DNA from: Paenibacillus tianjinensis
GTDB lineage: Bacteria > Bacillota > Bacilli > Paenibacillales > Paenibacillaceae
Assembly: GCF_017086365.1 (NCBI RefSeq)
Contig: NZ_CP070969.1
Location: forward strand, 3,472,001-3,536,000
DNA length: 64,000 nucleotides
Direction: 5' to 3'
This document shows positions 42,017 to 52,000 of the stretch, piece by piece (position 1 is the first letter of the stretch; every line of letters starts with the position of its first letter). Position numbers and translations under genes: made by a program. The notes under the pieces were generated by a model, which was given only the letters and a program-made list of their open reading frames with translations, was not told where the DNA came from and searched no databases.

Positions 42017-43168
42017 TTAGAGAATTTTACGGAACAGGGCGATGACTTCTTCCTTCGTCGGAATGAACGGATTGCCCGGAGCGCAGGCATCCTTCATTGC
42101 GTTCTCGGAGAGAAGATCAAGATCTACCTCTTCAACACCCAGTTCGGATAATTTAGCCGGAATGCCGACTTCCTTCGACAAGGCCTTGATGGACTCAATC
42201 ACGAAGTCCGCACATTCCTTATCGGTTTTGCCGTCTACCTGAAGGCCGATGGCCTTGGCGATGGCCCGGAATTTCTCAGGTACATATTTGGCATTCTCTT
42301 CTTCTACATAAGGCAGCAGCATCGCATTGCATACGCCGTGCGGCAGATCATATACGCCGCCAAGCTGATGCGCCATGGCATGTACATAGCCGAGTCCGGC
42401 ATTGTTGAACGCCAGCCCGCCAAGGAAGATCGCGTACACCATCTGTTCCCGCGCTTCGATGTCATGACCGTTCTTTACAGTACGGGCCAGATTGGCAAAA
42501 ATCAGCTCAACAGCCGCAAGTGCAGTAGCATCCGTAACCGGATAAGCGCCTGGTGTAACGAGGGCTTCAATGGCATGGGTCAGCGCATCCATTCCCGTTG
42601 CCGCTGTAAGTGCAGCCGGCTTATCCACCATAAGCTCGGGGTCGTTCACGGAAATGGTCGCGATACTGTTCTTATCGACCATAACCATTTTAACCTTGCG
42701 TTCTTCATCAGTAATGACATAGTTAATCGTAACTTCGCTTGAGGTTCCGGCAGTGGTATTTACGGCAACGATCGGCAGCGATTTAACTTTAGACTTGTGT
42801 ACTCCCTCATATTCAGCAATATGTCCGCCATTAGTAGCAACGATACCGATGGCTTTGGCTGTATCCTGCGGAGAACCGCCGCCGATGGAGATCAGATAAT
42901 CACAATGATGCGATTTCAAGAAATCCACGCCGTCGTGAACATTTTTACAGGTCGGATTTGGTTTTACTTCATCAAATACAACATACTCAATCCCCGCCTC
43001 ATCCAGCACGGCCAGCAGCTTACCGGCGATCCCGCTCTTCATCAGGAACTTGTCGGTTACTACCAGCGCTTTCCGCAGGTTCAGTTCTTGAATGTAGGGA
43101 GCGATTTCTTTAAGACAACCTTTTCCCATAATGTTGATTGAAGGAACATAATAGACATGAGTACTCAT
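42017..43168 (-). CDS. fucO: Iron-containing alcohol dehydrogenase, probable lactaldehyde reductase
   Basis: 383 residues. NAD-binding SIGGGSPQDTAKAIG and the iron ligands in TGMDALTHAIEA and GYVHAMAHQLGGVYDLPHG. By its place as first gene of the rhamnose operon it most likely reduces L-lactaldehyde from RhaD to 1,2-propanediol, the FucO role. Other short-chain alcohol substrates are possible. GGGAGG precedes the ATG by 11 nt. Confidence 0.85.
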   Translation of the reverse strand: MSTHVYYVPSINIMGKGCLKEIAPYIQELNLRKALVVTDKFLMKSGIAGKLLAVLDEAGIEYVVFDEVKPNPTCKNVHDGVDFLKSHHCDYLISIGGGSPQDTAKAIGIVATNGGHIAEYEGVHKSKVKSLPIVAVNTTAGTSSEVTINYVITDEERKVKMVMVDKNSIATISVNDPELMVDKPAALTAATGMDALTHAIEALVTPGAYPVTDATALAAVELIFANLARTVKNGHDIEAREQMVYAIFLGGLAFNNAGLGYVHAMAHQLGGVYDLPHGVCNAMLLPYVEEENAKYVPEKFRAIAKAIGLQVDGKTDKECADFVIESIKALSKEVGIPAKLSELGVEEVDLDLLSENAMKDACAPGNPFIPTKEEVIALFRKIL

Positions 43169-43311
43169 TGATTGACCAGCCTCCCAGCAATTTTGTGTAA
43201 CTATAATCCCTTAAGTTATCTTCTTCTCTGCAAGGTTTATCCTGGCTGCGGCACCTCAGGCTGGTCTCTGGAGTCATCGCAGCGGACCGTGCTCAGGCGC
43301 TAGTCTTATGA

Positions 43312-43326
43312 AGCATGCGCTTTCAA
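43312..43326 (-). promoter_or_regulatory. cre site (CcpA) in the rhamnose operon leader
   Basis: On the minus strand TTGAAAGCGCATGCT fits the cre consensus WTGNAANCGNWNNCW at every position. It lies about 13-27 bp after the predicted start point, so CcpA would act as a roadblock giving glucose repression. Confidence 0.7.
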
Positions 43327-43345
43327 AGAGAAAATGAACATCTTT

Positions 43346-43374
43346 ATCGTAGCGTTGTAAATCTGTGTTGTCAA
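43346..43374 (-). promoter_or_regulatory. Promoter of the rhamnose operon
   Basis: On the minus strand TTGACA (43374-43369), a 17-bp spacer, then TACGAT (43351-43346). The start point would be near 43339. Confidence 0.7.
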
Positions 43375-43376
43375 CA
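43366..43376. promoter_or_regulatory. TGTTGTCAACA palindrome over the -35, candidate DeoR-type operator
   Basis: TGTTG-T-CAACA covers the -35 of the rhamnose promoter. To its right (43377-43435) several TTTGTT and TGTTGT units recur, as seen in operators of DeoR-family proteins. The divergent gene encodes such a regulator. Confidence 0.45.
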
Positions 43377-43534
43377 AATAATATATTATTTATGTTGTTT
43401 TTATTTGTTTAATGTTTGTTGTGTAGGGATTACAATATAAAGTATGTTGTTTTCAGTTATTTTATTGCAAAACACAGATATGCAGGTCTATATTTATATA
43501 ACAGAATTTAAATAGCTGCAGAAAGGTGATTACG

Positions 43535-44290
43535 ATGCTGGCTGCTGAAAGACGCAATAAAATAATAGATCTTGTCCATCAGGACAAGCGTGTGCTTGTC
43601 TCCGATCTGAGCCGCATGTTCGAGGTGACGGAAGAAACGATCCGCAGGGATCTGGAGAAGCTGGAGAAGGACGGTATTGTCAGCCGCACATATGGCGGGG
43701 CTATGCTGAACAGGCATACCAATGAGGATCTTCCGTTCGTAACCCGCAACGCGATTAACACGGATATTAAACGCAACATAGCGCTGAAGGCGCTTGATCT
43801 GATCAATGACGGGGATACGCTGATGGTAGACCCCAGTTCAACCTCTTTTGAGTTCCTCAAGCTGCTGGGTAACAAAAATAATCTGACGGTTATCACCAAT
43901 TCAATCAACATTTTGCAGGAGTTCGCGAATTCCGGCATGAACATCATCTCTACCGGCGGTTCCCTGCGCCACCGCTCACTGTCACTGGTTGGTCCGGTCG
44001 CCCATGATACAATTCAGCGCTACAATGTCGATACTGCCGTGATCAGCTGCAAGGGAGTGGATTTGGAACGGGGAATTACGGACTCTAATGAACCGGAATG
44101 CGAGCTTAAGAAATATATGCTGCGCCAGGCCGAGAAGGTCGTGCTGCTCGCTGACCATACCAAGTTTAATAAGACCGCCTTTACGCAGCTGGTGGAGCTT
44201 GGCAGAATCGATATCCTGATTACAGACTGCAGACCCCCGGAGCCGTGGCTTAAGCGGCTGGCTGAGGAGAATATTGAAGTTCTCTATTAA
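43535..44290 (+). CDS. rhaR: DeoR-family regulator of the rhamnose operon
   Basis: 251 residues from the ATG at 43535, 6 nt after GAAAGGTG. N-terminal DeoR helix-turn-helix (RRNKIIDLVHQDKRVLVSDL, VTEETIRRDLEKLE). C-terminal sugar-phosphate-sensing domain (DGDTLMVDPSSTSFEFL, VITNSINIL, LLADHTKFNKTAF). Divergent from fucO-rhaBAD with a shared 366-bp control region, so it most likely regulates that operon. The symbol follows this context. Confidence 0.85.
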   Translation: MLAAERRNKIIDLVHQDKRVLVSDLSRMFEVTEETIRRDLEKLEKDGIVSRTYGGAMLNRHTNEDLPFVTRNAINTDIKRNIALKALDLINDGDTLMVDPSSTSFEFLKLLGNKNNLTVITNSINILQEFANSGMNIISTGGSLRHRSLSLVGPVAHDTIQRYNVDTAVISCKGVDLERGITDSNEPECELKKYMLRQAEKVVLLADHTKFNKTAFTQLVELGRIDILITDCRPPEPWLKRLAEENIEVLY

Positions 44291-44310
44291 TAGAGTTGGT
44301 GCGATATACA

Positions 44311-44356
44311 AAAAGGACATCTCCCCTACTCCTGTCTGGGGAAATGCCCTTTTTTG
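44311..44356. terminator. Bidirectional terminator between rhaR and the cysteine desulfidase gene
   Basis: AAAAAGGACATCTCCCC pairs with GGGGAAATGCCCTTTTTT, with A- and T-tracts on opposite sides. Confidence 0.85.
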
Positions 44357-44372
44357 TGCTGCAACGCTGTAG

Positions 44373-45653
44373 TTAACCTTTGGACAGCATAATATTCAAA
44401 ATCGTCTCATCTGTTGCGGCAAGCCCTTCCTGGACCAGCCGTTCCATGTTGCGGATCGTATCCTCGACCTTTTCAAAAATCACGCCGTCATTGTCGGACG
44501 GTGAGATATTATTCATCGCCAGCGTTGCCGCCTGAATCGCGGCATTGGTGGAGGTGGAGATTTTGAGCGCACAGGTGGATTTCGCACCATCGCAGATCAT
44601 GCCGGACAAGGAAGCAATCGTATTCTGGATTCCATGCTTGATTTGCTCCAGACTGCCGCCCATGAGATAGATGATGCCGCTGTTAGCTCCCACTCCGCCG
44701 GCAATGCCTGACCCGCACAGCGGTGAGAGGCGTCCGATATAATGTTTGACATGCACGGTAACCAGATTGCTGAGGGCGATGGCCCGGGCCAGCATTTCAT
44801 CATCTTTGCCCAGAAGCTCCGCCAGCTTAATCACGGGCAGTGTGCAGGCTATCCCCTGATTTCCGCTTCCGGCAGTGGTCATCACAGGCATTGCACTGCC
44901 GTCCATCCGTGCATCAGAGGCCGCGGCCGTAGCAGCGATGACCGAATTCGCCACATCATTGCCGAACAGATTGACAGCGGAGCGCTGGCTCATCTTTTTA
45001 CCGACTTGAAGGCCATAATCTCCCCGCAATCCCTCGTCCGAAATCGCCTTATTCATTCTGGCACCTTCCAAGAGAAACTCCAGCTCTGAATAATCCGTAG
45101 TGCAGACAAATTCAAAGATTCCTTCCAAAGAAACCGCATATGCCTCTGGACTCAGCAGATCATCTTCCCCGCAGTCCCCCTTGTCCTTCTGGATCCCGAC
45201 CGGCATCCCATCCTTCTCCAGTAAGACAATATTGGTATGCTCTCCGGAAATAATTGCTGTTGCCTGGTGGTTAGCACTACTGACCCGGGCTTCAATATAC
45301 AGTTTCTCCGGCGTATCTTTCAGTTCCACTTCCAACAGCTTGCGCCCGATGATTCTGTTAGCCTGCTCTAATTCTTCTGCAGTCAGTCCAGAGAGAATCT
45401 CCAGCTTCCTGTGTGACCGGTGGATTACTGCGCCAAGTGCGGCGGCAATCGGCAGTCCAGTCTGGCCAGTCCCGGGAATCCCGACTCCCATAGCATTCTT
45501 AATTATGTTTCCGCTAAGAAGCAGCCGGATGGACGTAATTTCCTCCTGCAGCAGCTCCGCAGCTAAGGAGACGGCATAGGCCACAGCGATCGGCTCTGTA
45601 CAGCCTTCTGCCGGAACGATTTCCTTTTTGAGTACTTCCAATAGATTTACCAT
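44373..45653 (-). CDS. cyuA: UPF0597 / L-cysteine desulfidase-like (CyuA) protein
   Basis: 426 residues. Starts VLKKEIVPAEGCTEPIAVAYA. Carries further conserved Cys (GIACTLPVI, LSPLCGSGIAGGVGA, MICDGAKSTCALKI) that can hold a 4Fe-4S cluster as in serine dehydratase-type enzymes. Homologues break L-cysteine down to pyruvate, sulfide and ammonia. Single gene. The 276-bp spacer 45654-45929 upstream shows no gene and only a tentative promoter. Confidence 0.85.
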   Translation of the reverse strand: MVNLLEVLKKEIVPAEGCTEPIAVAYAVSLAAELLQEEITSIRLLLSGNIIKNAMGVGIPGTGQTGLPIAAALGAVIHRSHRKLEILSGLTAEELEQANRIIGRKLLEVELKDTPEKLYIEARVSSANHQATAIISGEHTNIVLLEKDGMPVGIQKDKGDCGEDDLLSPEAYAVSLEGIFEFVCTTDYSELEFLLEGARMNKAISDEGLRGDYGLQVGKKMSQRSAVNLFGNDVANSVIAATAAASDARMDGSAMPVMTTAGSGNQGIACTLPVIKLAELLGKDDEMLARAIALSNLVTVHVKHYIGRLSPLCGSGIAGGVGANSGIIYLMGGSLEQIKHGIQNTIASLSGMICDGAKSTCALKISTSTNAAIQAATLAMNNISPSDNDGVIFEKVEDTIRNMERLVQEGLAATDETILNIMLSKG

Positions 45654-45929
45654 AGATTAGATCACCATTCCTCTAGTTGCCGGAGTTTATCCATTTATAG
45701 TACAACAGAGTGCAGGTTCTGGGGAACTGTATATTGTAATTGGTTAGATTTACTTTGTACCTGCTTCATTCATAAACACCCTGAGGTTCTCAGTAATTTC
45801 CTTCGATCTCGTGTGGTGTAAATAATGTTCCTCTTTTCCTTGTCTAAGCTTATCTTAAAGTGATCATTATAATATACAGACCTGCGATTCATATAAACAT
45901 CCGTGACTGGATACTGCAGAGCACAAAGA

Positions 45930-45973
45930 AGCGGCAAACCCAGTGTCCTGTAAGGACATTGAGATTTGCCGCT
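45930..45973 (-). terminator. Terminator of the zwf-gnd unit
   Basis: AGCGGCAAA pairs with TTTGCCGCT, with an inner AGTGTCC/AGGACAT stem. On the minus strand TTCTTTG follows. Confidence 0.65.
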
Positions 45974-45997
45974 CTTATATCTATATAGATGTGCAGA

Positions 45998-46891
45998 TTA
46001 TTTGGTCTCAACGGCGTGTCCGCCGAACTCGTTGCGTAGTGCGGCAACCACTTTACCGGTGAAGGTGTCGGTCTCCAGCGAACGGTAGCGCATCAGCAGC
46101 GCCATTGCGATAACCGGTGTAGCCGCCTGCAGATCAAACGCCGTTTCAAGTGTCCATCTGCCCTCTCCGGAGGAGTGCATAATCCCTTTGATCTCGTCCA
46201 GCTTCGCATCCTTCGAGAAGGCGCGCTCCACTAGCTCCATTAACCACGAGCGGATAACAGAGCCGTTGTTCCACACACGGGCTACCTGCTCGAAGTTAAA
46301 GTCAAAGCCGCTTTTCTCCAGCACTTCAAAGCCTTCCCCGATTGCAGCCATCATGCCGTATTCAATCCCGTTATGCACCATCTTCAGGAAGTGGCCGCTG
46401 CCGGACTTGCCGGCATACAGATAGCCGTTGTCCACAGAGGTATCACGGAACAGCGGCTCGGCAATCTTCCAGGCTTCCTCGTCTCCTCCGATCATGTAGC
46501 AGGCACCATTGCGTGCCCCTTCCATCCCGCCAGAGGTGCCGGCATCCAGGAAGTATATCCCTGATTGTTCAAGTTCATCATGGCGCCGGATGGATTCCTT
46601 GTAGTGCGAGTTCCCGGCCTCGATAATAATGTCACCTTTGGACAGCAGCGGAGTCAGCTCAGTAATTACAGAATCGACAAACTGATGCGGCACCATAATC
46701 CAGGCAATCCGCGGAGTATCCAGCTTGCTCACGAGTTCGGCCAGATTAGCCGCTCCTGAGGCCCCCTTCGCTCCAATCTCTTCAACGGCAGCAGCGCTTA
46801 CGTCATACGCCACCACCTCATGTCCATGCTCCAACAGGTTCTGGCCCAGATTGAAGCCCATTTTTCCTAATCCGATCAATCCGACTTTCAT
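45998..46891 (-). CDS. gnd: 6-phosphogluconate dehydrogenase, short (YqeC/GndA-like) form
   Basis: 297 residues. NAD(P)-binding GLIGLGKMGFNLGQNL, catalytic region LDAGTSGGMEGARNGACYMIGG and GSGHFLKMVHNGIEYGMM, then HSSGEGRWTLE. The length is that of the short NAD-preferring type rather than the 470-residue form. Oxidatively decarboxylates 6-phosphogluconate. GGAGGG precedes the ATG. Lies 59 nt downstream of zwf, the preceding enzyme of the oxidative pentose phosphate route. Confidence 0.92.
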   Translation of the reverse strand: MKVGLIGLGKMGFNLGQNLLEHGHEVVAYDVSAAAVEEIGAKGASGAANLAELVSKLDTPRIAWIMVPHQFVDSVITELTPLLSKGDIIIEAGNSHYKESIRRHDELEQSGIYFLDAGTSGGMEGARNGACYMIGGDEEAWKIAEPLFRDTSVDNGYLYAGKSGSGHFLKMVHNGIEYGMMAAIGEGFEVLEKSGFDFNFEQVARVWNNGSVIRSWLMELVERAFSKDAKLDEIKGIMHSSGEGRWTLETAFDLQAATPVIAMALLMRYRSLETDTFTGKVVAALRNEFGGHAVETK

Positions 46892-46950
46892 TACATATCC
46901 CTCCGAATAGTATTTGTATAGGTAACTGTTAATAGTACAAAGAGAACGGT

Positions 46951-48489
46951 TTATGCCCCGGGCCGGATAACTTCTCCATCAAGACTGTGTACGGTATTCC
47001 GCTGACGCAGCCCCACAGGTGCTTCCTCATCCAGCCACCAGTGATCTTCCCCAAGCAATTCAGCAGCCGCATCCGGACCAAAAGAGCCCGAAGCATACGT
47101 GTGAAGCGGAAGCGATCCTTCCTCTGTAGCTTCGATAATCGGCTGTACCCACTGCCAGGACAACTCCACTTCATCCCAATGGGCGAAGAAAGTAGCATCC
47201 CCGAGCAGCGCATCATAGATCAGATTCTCATAGGCTTCCGGCAGGTCCGGATTGGCCGAATCATGTTTGATACTGACCGGTTCAAGCTGTCCGTGCTGGC
47301 GCGGGTTTTTGGTGTTCAGCTGCAGTGAGATACCTTCGCCGGGGCCGATTTCGATCACCAGCAGGTTCGGGTCAAGCTGGGTATTCCCTCTGTTTTTGTT
47401 ATGAAAGTCATTAAACGGTTCCTTGAATTCTATAACGATCCGGGTCGATTTCTCCTTCATACGTTTGCCGGTGCGGATATAGAAAGGCACTTCACTCCAC
47501 ATCGGATCATCAATCCACAGGCGGGCGGCGATGTAAGTCTCATTCTGCGAGGAAGCATCAATGCCCGGTTCGGCAGTATAGGCAGGGACCTCTTTGCCTT
47601 TAATCTCCCCAGCGCCGTATTGTCCGCGCACCACATGCTGAGTGACCTCCTCCTTCAGCAGCGGACGTAAGGACTGGATCACATGCCGCTTCTTGCTGCG
47701 GACATCCTCGGGGGTGCTGCCCTTAGGAAGCTGCATGGCCATCATCATCAGGAGCTGCAGCATATGATTCTGGAACATGTCGCGCAGCGCACCCGCCTTG
47801 TCATAATAGCCTGCCCGCTCTTCCACACCGACAGTCTCAGCAGCCGTAATCTGGACATTCGCGATATAACGGTTTTGCCATAATGCCCGGAGCACAGGGT
47901 TCGAATACTTCAAAACTTCCAGGTTCTGCACCATTGGCTTACCGAGGAAGTGATCAATCCGGAAAATTTCTTCTTCCTTAAAGGCCGCATTCAGACTGTT
48001 ATTCAGCTCCCGCGCAGACTGCAAATCTCTGCCGAAGGGCTTCTCGATAATCAGGCGTTTCCAGCCGTTTGTGTCTCCAAGGCCGCTGGCCTCGATATTA
48101 CCGGCAATTGGACCGAAGAATTCAGGGCCGACAGACAAATAAAACATCCGGTTACCGGGAATGTTCAGCTCTTCTTCACGGCGGCGCACATGACCCAGCA
48201 GCTTCGTATAATCCTCCGGACGTCCCACGTCCAGCACACTATATTCAAAAGCCAGCAGAAACTTCTGCAGCTCGGCTGAATCTTTTACCGGATGGCGGGA
48301 AAAGGTACACAGCGAATCCAGCACCTGCGCCTGGAACGTTTCATTGCTAAGCTCCCGTCTGCCGAGTCCAATCACAGAGAGAGGACCGGAAAGCTTGCCA
48401 TCTGCGAACAGATTATATAAAGCCGGATAAATTTTGCGTTTAGCCAAATCCCCGGTAGCACCAAAAAGCACAAATGTTGATGATTCCAC
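46951..48489 (-). CDS. zwf: Glucose-6-phosphate 1-dehydrogenase
   Basis: 512 residues from a GTG at 48489, chosen because GGGAGG lies 7 nt before it; the ATG at 48495 is only 1 nt from that site. NADP-binding FGATGDLAKRKIYPAL, substrate motif RIDHFLGKPMVQNL and the family region EKPFGRDLQSAREL. First enzyme of the oxidative pentose phosphate pathway. Followed by gnd. Confidence 0.94.
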   Translation of the reverse strand: MESSTFVLFGATGDLAKRKIYPALYNLFADGKLSGPLSVIGLGRRELSNETFQAQVLDSLCTFSRHPVKDSAELQKFLLAFEYSVLDVGRPEDYTKLLGHVRRREEELNIPGNRMFYLSVGPEFFGPIAGNIEASGLGDTNGWKRLIIEKPFGRDLQSARELNNSLNAAFKEEEIFRIDHFLGKPMVQNLEVLKYSNPVLRALWQNRYIANVQITAAETVGVEERAGYYDKAGALRDMFQNHMLQLLMMMAMQLPKGSTPEDVRSKKRHVIQSLRPLLKEEVTQHVVRGQYGAGEIKGKEVPAYTAEPGIDASSQNETYIAARLWIDDPMWSEVPFYIRTGKRMKEKSTRIVIEFKEPFNDFHNKNRGNTQLDPNLLVIEIGPGEGISLQLNTKNPRQHGQLEPVSIKHDSANPDLPEAYENLIYDALLGDATFFAHWDEVELSWQWVQPIIEATEEGSLPLHTYASGSFGPDAAAELLGEDHWWLDEEAPVGLRQRNTVHSLDGEVIRPGA

Positions 48490-48688
48490 TTTCATTCCTC
48501 CCGTTATTATCCAATGTTTATTAGGTTACTTTTAATCACTCGCAAACTTTAATATAACACATCATACGACTGTAAAATTCATTCGTCAACCTCATTTTGA
48601 CATTTACGAAAAGTACTTATTTTCACGAAGTTTTAACTATGTTATAGTTAGTTGGCTATTAATAATAACTACTAAGGGCTGATGCTGA

Positions 48689-49003
48689 GTGAAGCAGGAG
48701 ATTAGGCCGTTACTTGCCAAAGTGGAGCATGCCTATCATATTGTCGGAAAAAAATGGGTAAATCTGATCATCCATGTGCTAATGGAAGGGCCAAGGCGGT
48801 TCAGTGAGCTGCATACCATCATCCCGGATCTAAGCAAACGCATGCTGAATGAACGCCTGAAGGAGCTTGAAGACTGCGGTCTGCTCAGCCGGGCAGTAAT
48901 CCCGGACAGGCCGGTCCGGACAGAATATTCGCTAACGCAAAAAGGGCAGGAGCTTGGAGCTGCGCTCTGCCATGTTGAGGATTGGGCTGTGAAGTGGCTG
49001 TGA
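48689..49003 (+). CDS. HxlR-family regulator
   Basis: 104 residues, GTG start with a weak ribosome binding site. Winged helix with the HxlR pattern GKKWVNLIIHVLMEGPRRFSEL, ISKRML-like LSKRMLNERLKELEDCGLL and VRTEYSLTQKG. No conserved Cys in the usual redox position at the N-terminus. Divergent from zwf, so it may control that gene, but no operator was identified. Confidence 0.85.
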   Translation: MKQEIRPLLAKVEHAYHIVGKKWVNLIIHVLMEGPRRFSELHTIIPDLSKRMLNERLKELEDCGLLSRAVIPDRPVRTEYSLTQKGQELGAALCHVEDWAVKWL

Positions 49004-49016
49004 GGACGTTAATCGT

Positions 49017-49045
49017 AAAAAAAGCGGAGCCTGCGGCTCCGCTTT
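49017..49045 (-). terminator. Terminator of the GH43 gene
   Basis: GCGGAGCC-TGC-GGCTCCGC. On the minus strand seven T follow; on the plus strand only TTT. Confidence 0.85.
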
Positions 49046-49083
49046 AGGTCATTCATTGTGCTGCATCGAAAATCCAGTTCATC

Positions 49084-52000
49084 CTACTTACCATACTGCT
49101 GATATTCCGCCTTCACTTTTTCCGGCGTTAGTACATTGTTATAGATCTTCAACTCGTCGATCAAACCTTTATAAGGAGTATCCCAGTAATTCACACCCAA
49201 CGTGAAGATCCCATTATTATTCTTGAAAATATTTGGGAAGTCGGTGCCTGAAAACTTTTCTTCGCCGTTGATATACAGCTTGACCGCTCCGTTATAGACT
49301 GTAAAAACTACATGCGTCCATTGATTTTCAGCAATTTTGATTCCGGCTGTTGCCCGGTAGGCCGCATTCGCCCATAGCACTGTTTCTTTGTCGGCGAGCT
49401 GCGGAACAAGACTGATCCAGCTGCTATTCGAGCTTGCCCCAAAGAAGGCTGTCGTAAAGTTGGTCAGCTGCTCGGGATTTAGCCACATGGAAACGGAATA
49501 GCTATTGCTGTTGATCAAGCCGTCAGGCAGGCGGATTCCGGACATGCCGTCCAATAATGCGGCTTGACCCGAAATACCAGTGCCGTAGGTGATACTTCCA
49601 ACAGTAGTACTGTCGATAAGCGAACCCGTTACTCTGCCTTCACCGGTGAGCTGATGGGATTCCTTCAAGTCCCCGTCAAAAGAGAATACGGCGACAAGCC
49701 CGTCCGTTACCTTTACTGTATAGCTGCCAGTTACATTACTTCCATCTGTGGAAGCTGCGGTGATTACCGCTTCACCGACTGCCTTAGCGGTCACCACGCC
49801 TGTTACTGGATCAACTTCTGCAAATTCAGGTGCACTTGAGGTCCATGCCAGAGCTTGATTTCCGGCATTCCCCGGAAGGATCGCAGGCTGCGAAGTAAAG
49901 GTATTGCCTGTGGCTACACTTTTCTCGGTATCGGCAAATGAAATGGAAGTCACCTTAACATTCGCATCAGGTTCACCGTTCACAAGCCATCCGACGGCTT
50001 CCGGAGTCAGCGCTTTCTCATATACCCGGAACTGATCGATCAGACCTTTATAAGGGATATCCCAATAATTGACGCCAAGTGCAAACACACCATCCGTTCC
50101 TTTGAAGACATCTGTAAAGGATGTGCCCGAATATTTAAGCACTCCGTTCACATACAGCTTGACTGCTCCGGCATCATAAGTGAACGTGATATGTGACCAC
50201 TTACCGGCTGGAATCTGCAGACCGGCATCCGCGTCAAGCCAGGTATCACTACCGAACCACATCCGCGTGGTGGCTGCACCATTACCGTATGGCAGAAGGC
50301 TTATCCAGTTGCTTGAAGATTGGGCACCGAAAAATGCCGGTGTATAGGCTGTAAGCTGTTCTGGATTCAGCCATAGGCTGATTGTATACGCGTTGCTGCT
50401 GATCAGTCCGTCCGGCAGGCGGACACCGGAGCTGCCATCCAGCTTAACGGCCTGGCCGTTTTCCCCCTCCACATAGCTTACTTTTCCATCAGTGGTGTTA
50501 ATCAGCTTGCCTGTGACAGTAGCTGCAGCCAGGCGGTCACCGTTCTCTGCCAGATTGCCTTCAAAATCATATGCTGCAACCAAACCGTCTTCGAGCTGAG
50601 TGCCGCTTAGCTGCACTACAACCACTGTAAAGGTCTTGGTTACCGCCGCTTCACCAAGCTTGATAGTGGCTGTAAGCTGCACCGATGCTTTTCCGCTGCC
50701 TGCTGCAGGGCGTGTTACTTTCCCGTCTGCTGCAACTACAGCTTCATTGGAAGAAGCCCAAGTGATAACCGCTCCATGTACACCGGAAACCGGCAGTTTC
50801 AGATCCCGGTAGACCTTGCTTGTATCGCCCAGAGTTAGGCTATTCGCCACATTAACAACCAGTTCTTCATCGCTGAGCAGCTCTATGGCACTGCCCCAGA
50901 CCGCTACGTCCTGGTCGGACATTGCCGTAAAGACCATAACATTGTCTTTCCGGGTAGAATCCCATTGCTTCACAAATACACCTTTGTAAAGTCTCTGTAC
51001 AGTGCTGCCATTGTCCGTTTCGTTGATCAGCAGATGGGCGTAATAATCACCTGTAAGTTCCCAAGTTCCGCTAACCGCTCCGCCAAGGGTACCGTCTTCA
51101 AGCAGTTCAACGTCAACTGTGGATTTAATCTTAGCTGAGGTATCCTCGCCGTGATTGACAAACTGATACGCACCGACCACATCGGCACGCCCAACCTTAG
51201 ACAGCGTCTCGCCGGAATAACGGTGAGGTGCGACAACCGGCCAGGCATCTTCATTCATGAACATCTGGTGCACCCGCACCTCATGGGTTTCGCCGCGCAG
51301 CGGGAATCTCGTATGGAAGAAATTAAAGAGCTTGCCCTCTTCCTCGTTATAATAGACTGAATTATGGCCTGAGGATACATAGCCGTACGTAGGGAAATCA
51401 GCCACTCCGTTCAGATTGCTGAACATGAAGTTCCCCAGCAGTTTATTGCCAATGGCTGAATGATCTTCATCGGTCTCCAGTACAGCATTTTGGCCTGTAG
51501 CATCCTTATATGGACCGTCCGGATTCGCGGAACGGAACAGCCGCATATTGTAACCGCCGTCCGATGCAAGTCCGCCGTAAGTCACATACAGATAGTAATA
51601 GTCAGTATTTTTATCATAGACTATATACGGGCCTTCGCCTGATTTGAAATTACCGCCGGAAATTTTCGTTCCAAAATAACGGTCAATGATTCTGCCGTCT
51701 GCCGTCGTGCCGTCTTTTCCCGGATACTTCGGTTCGCCGGTCGCAGGATCTACTTCCAGCACAAAAATCCCGCCTGACCAAGATCCATAGGTCATCCACA
51801 GCTTGCCGTCCTCGTCATAGAACAGGGTTGGATCAATCGCATTGGTGTACATTTTATTGTTGTACGTTCCGTTCGTATTGAACCAGGCCGGATTCATGCC
51901 ATCCAGCGTCCCGTTGTCAATCAGCGCCTGAATGTTCGTATTGGTCCACTTCTTGTTGACCTTACTGTTGGCATCATAGGCTTCACCTGCGGTGAATCCG

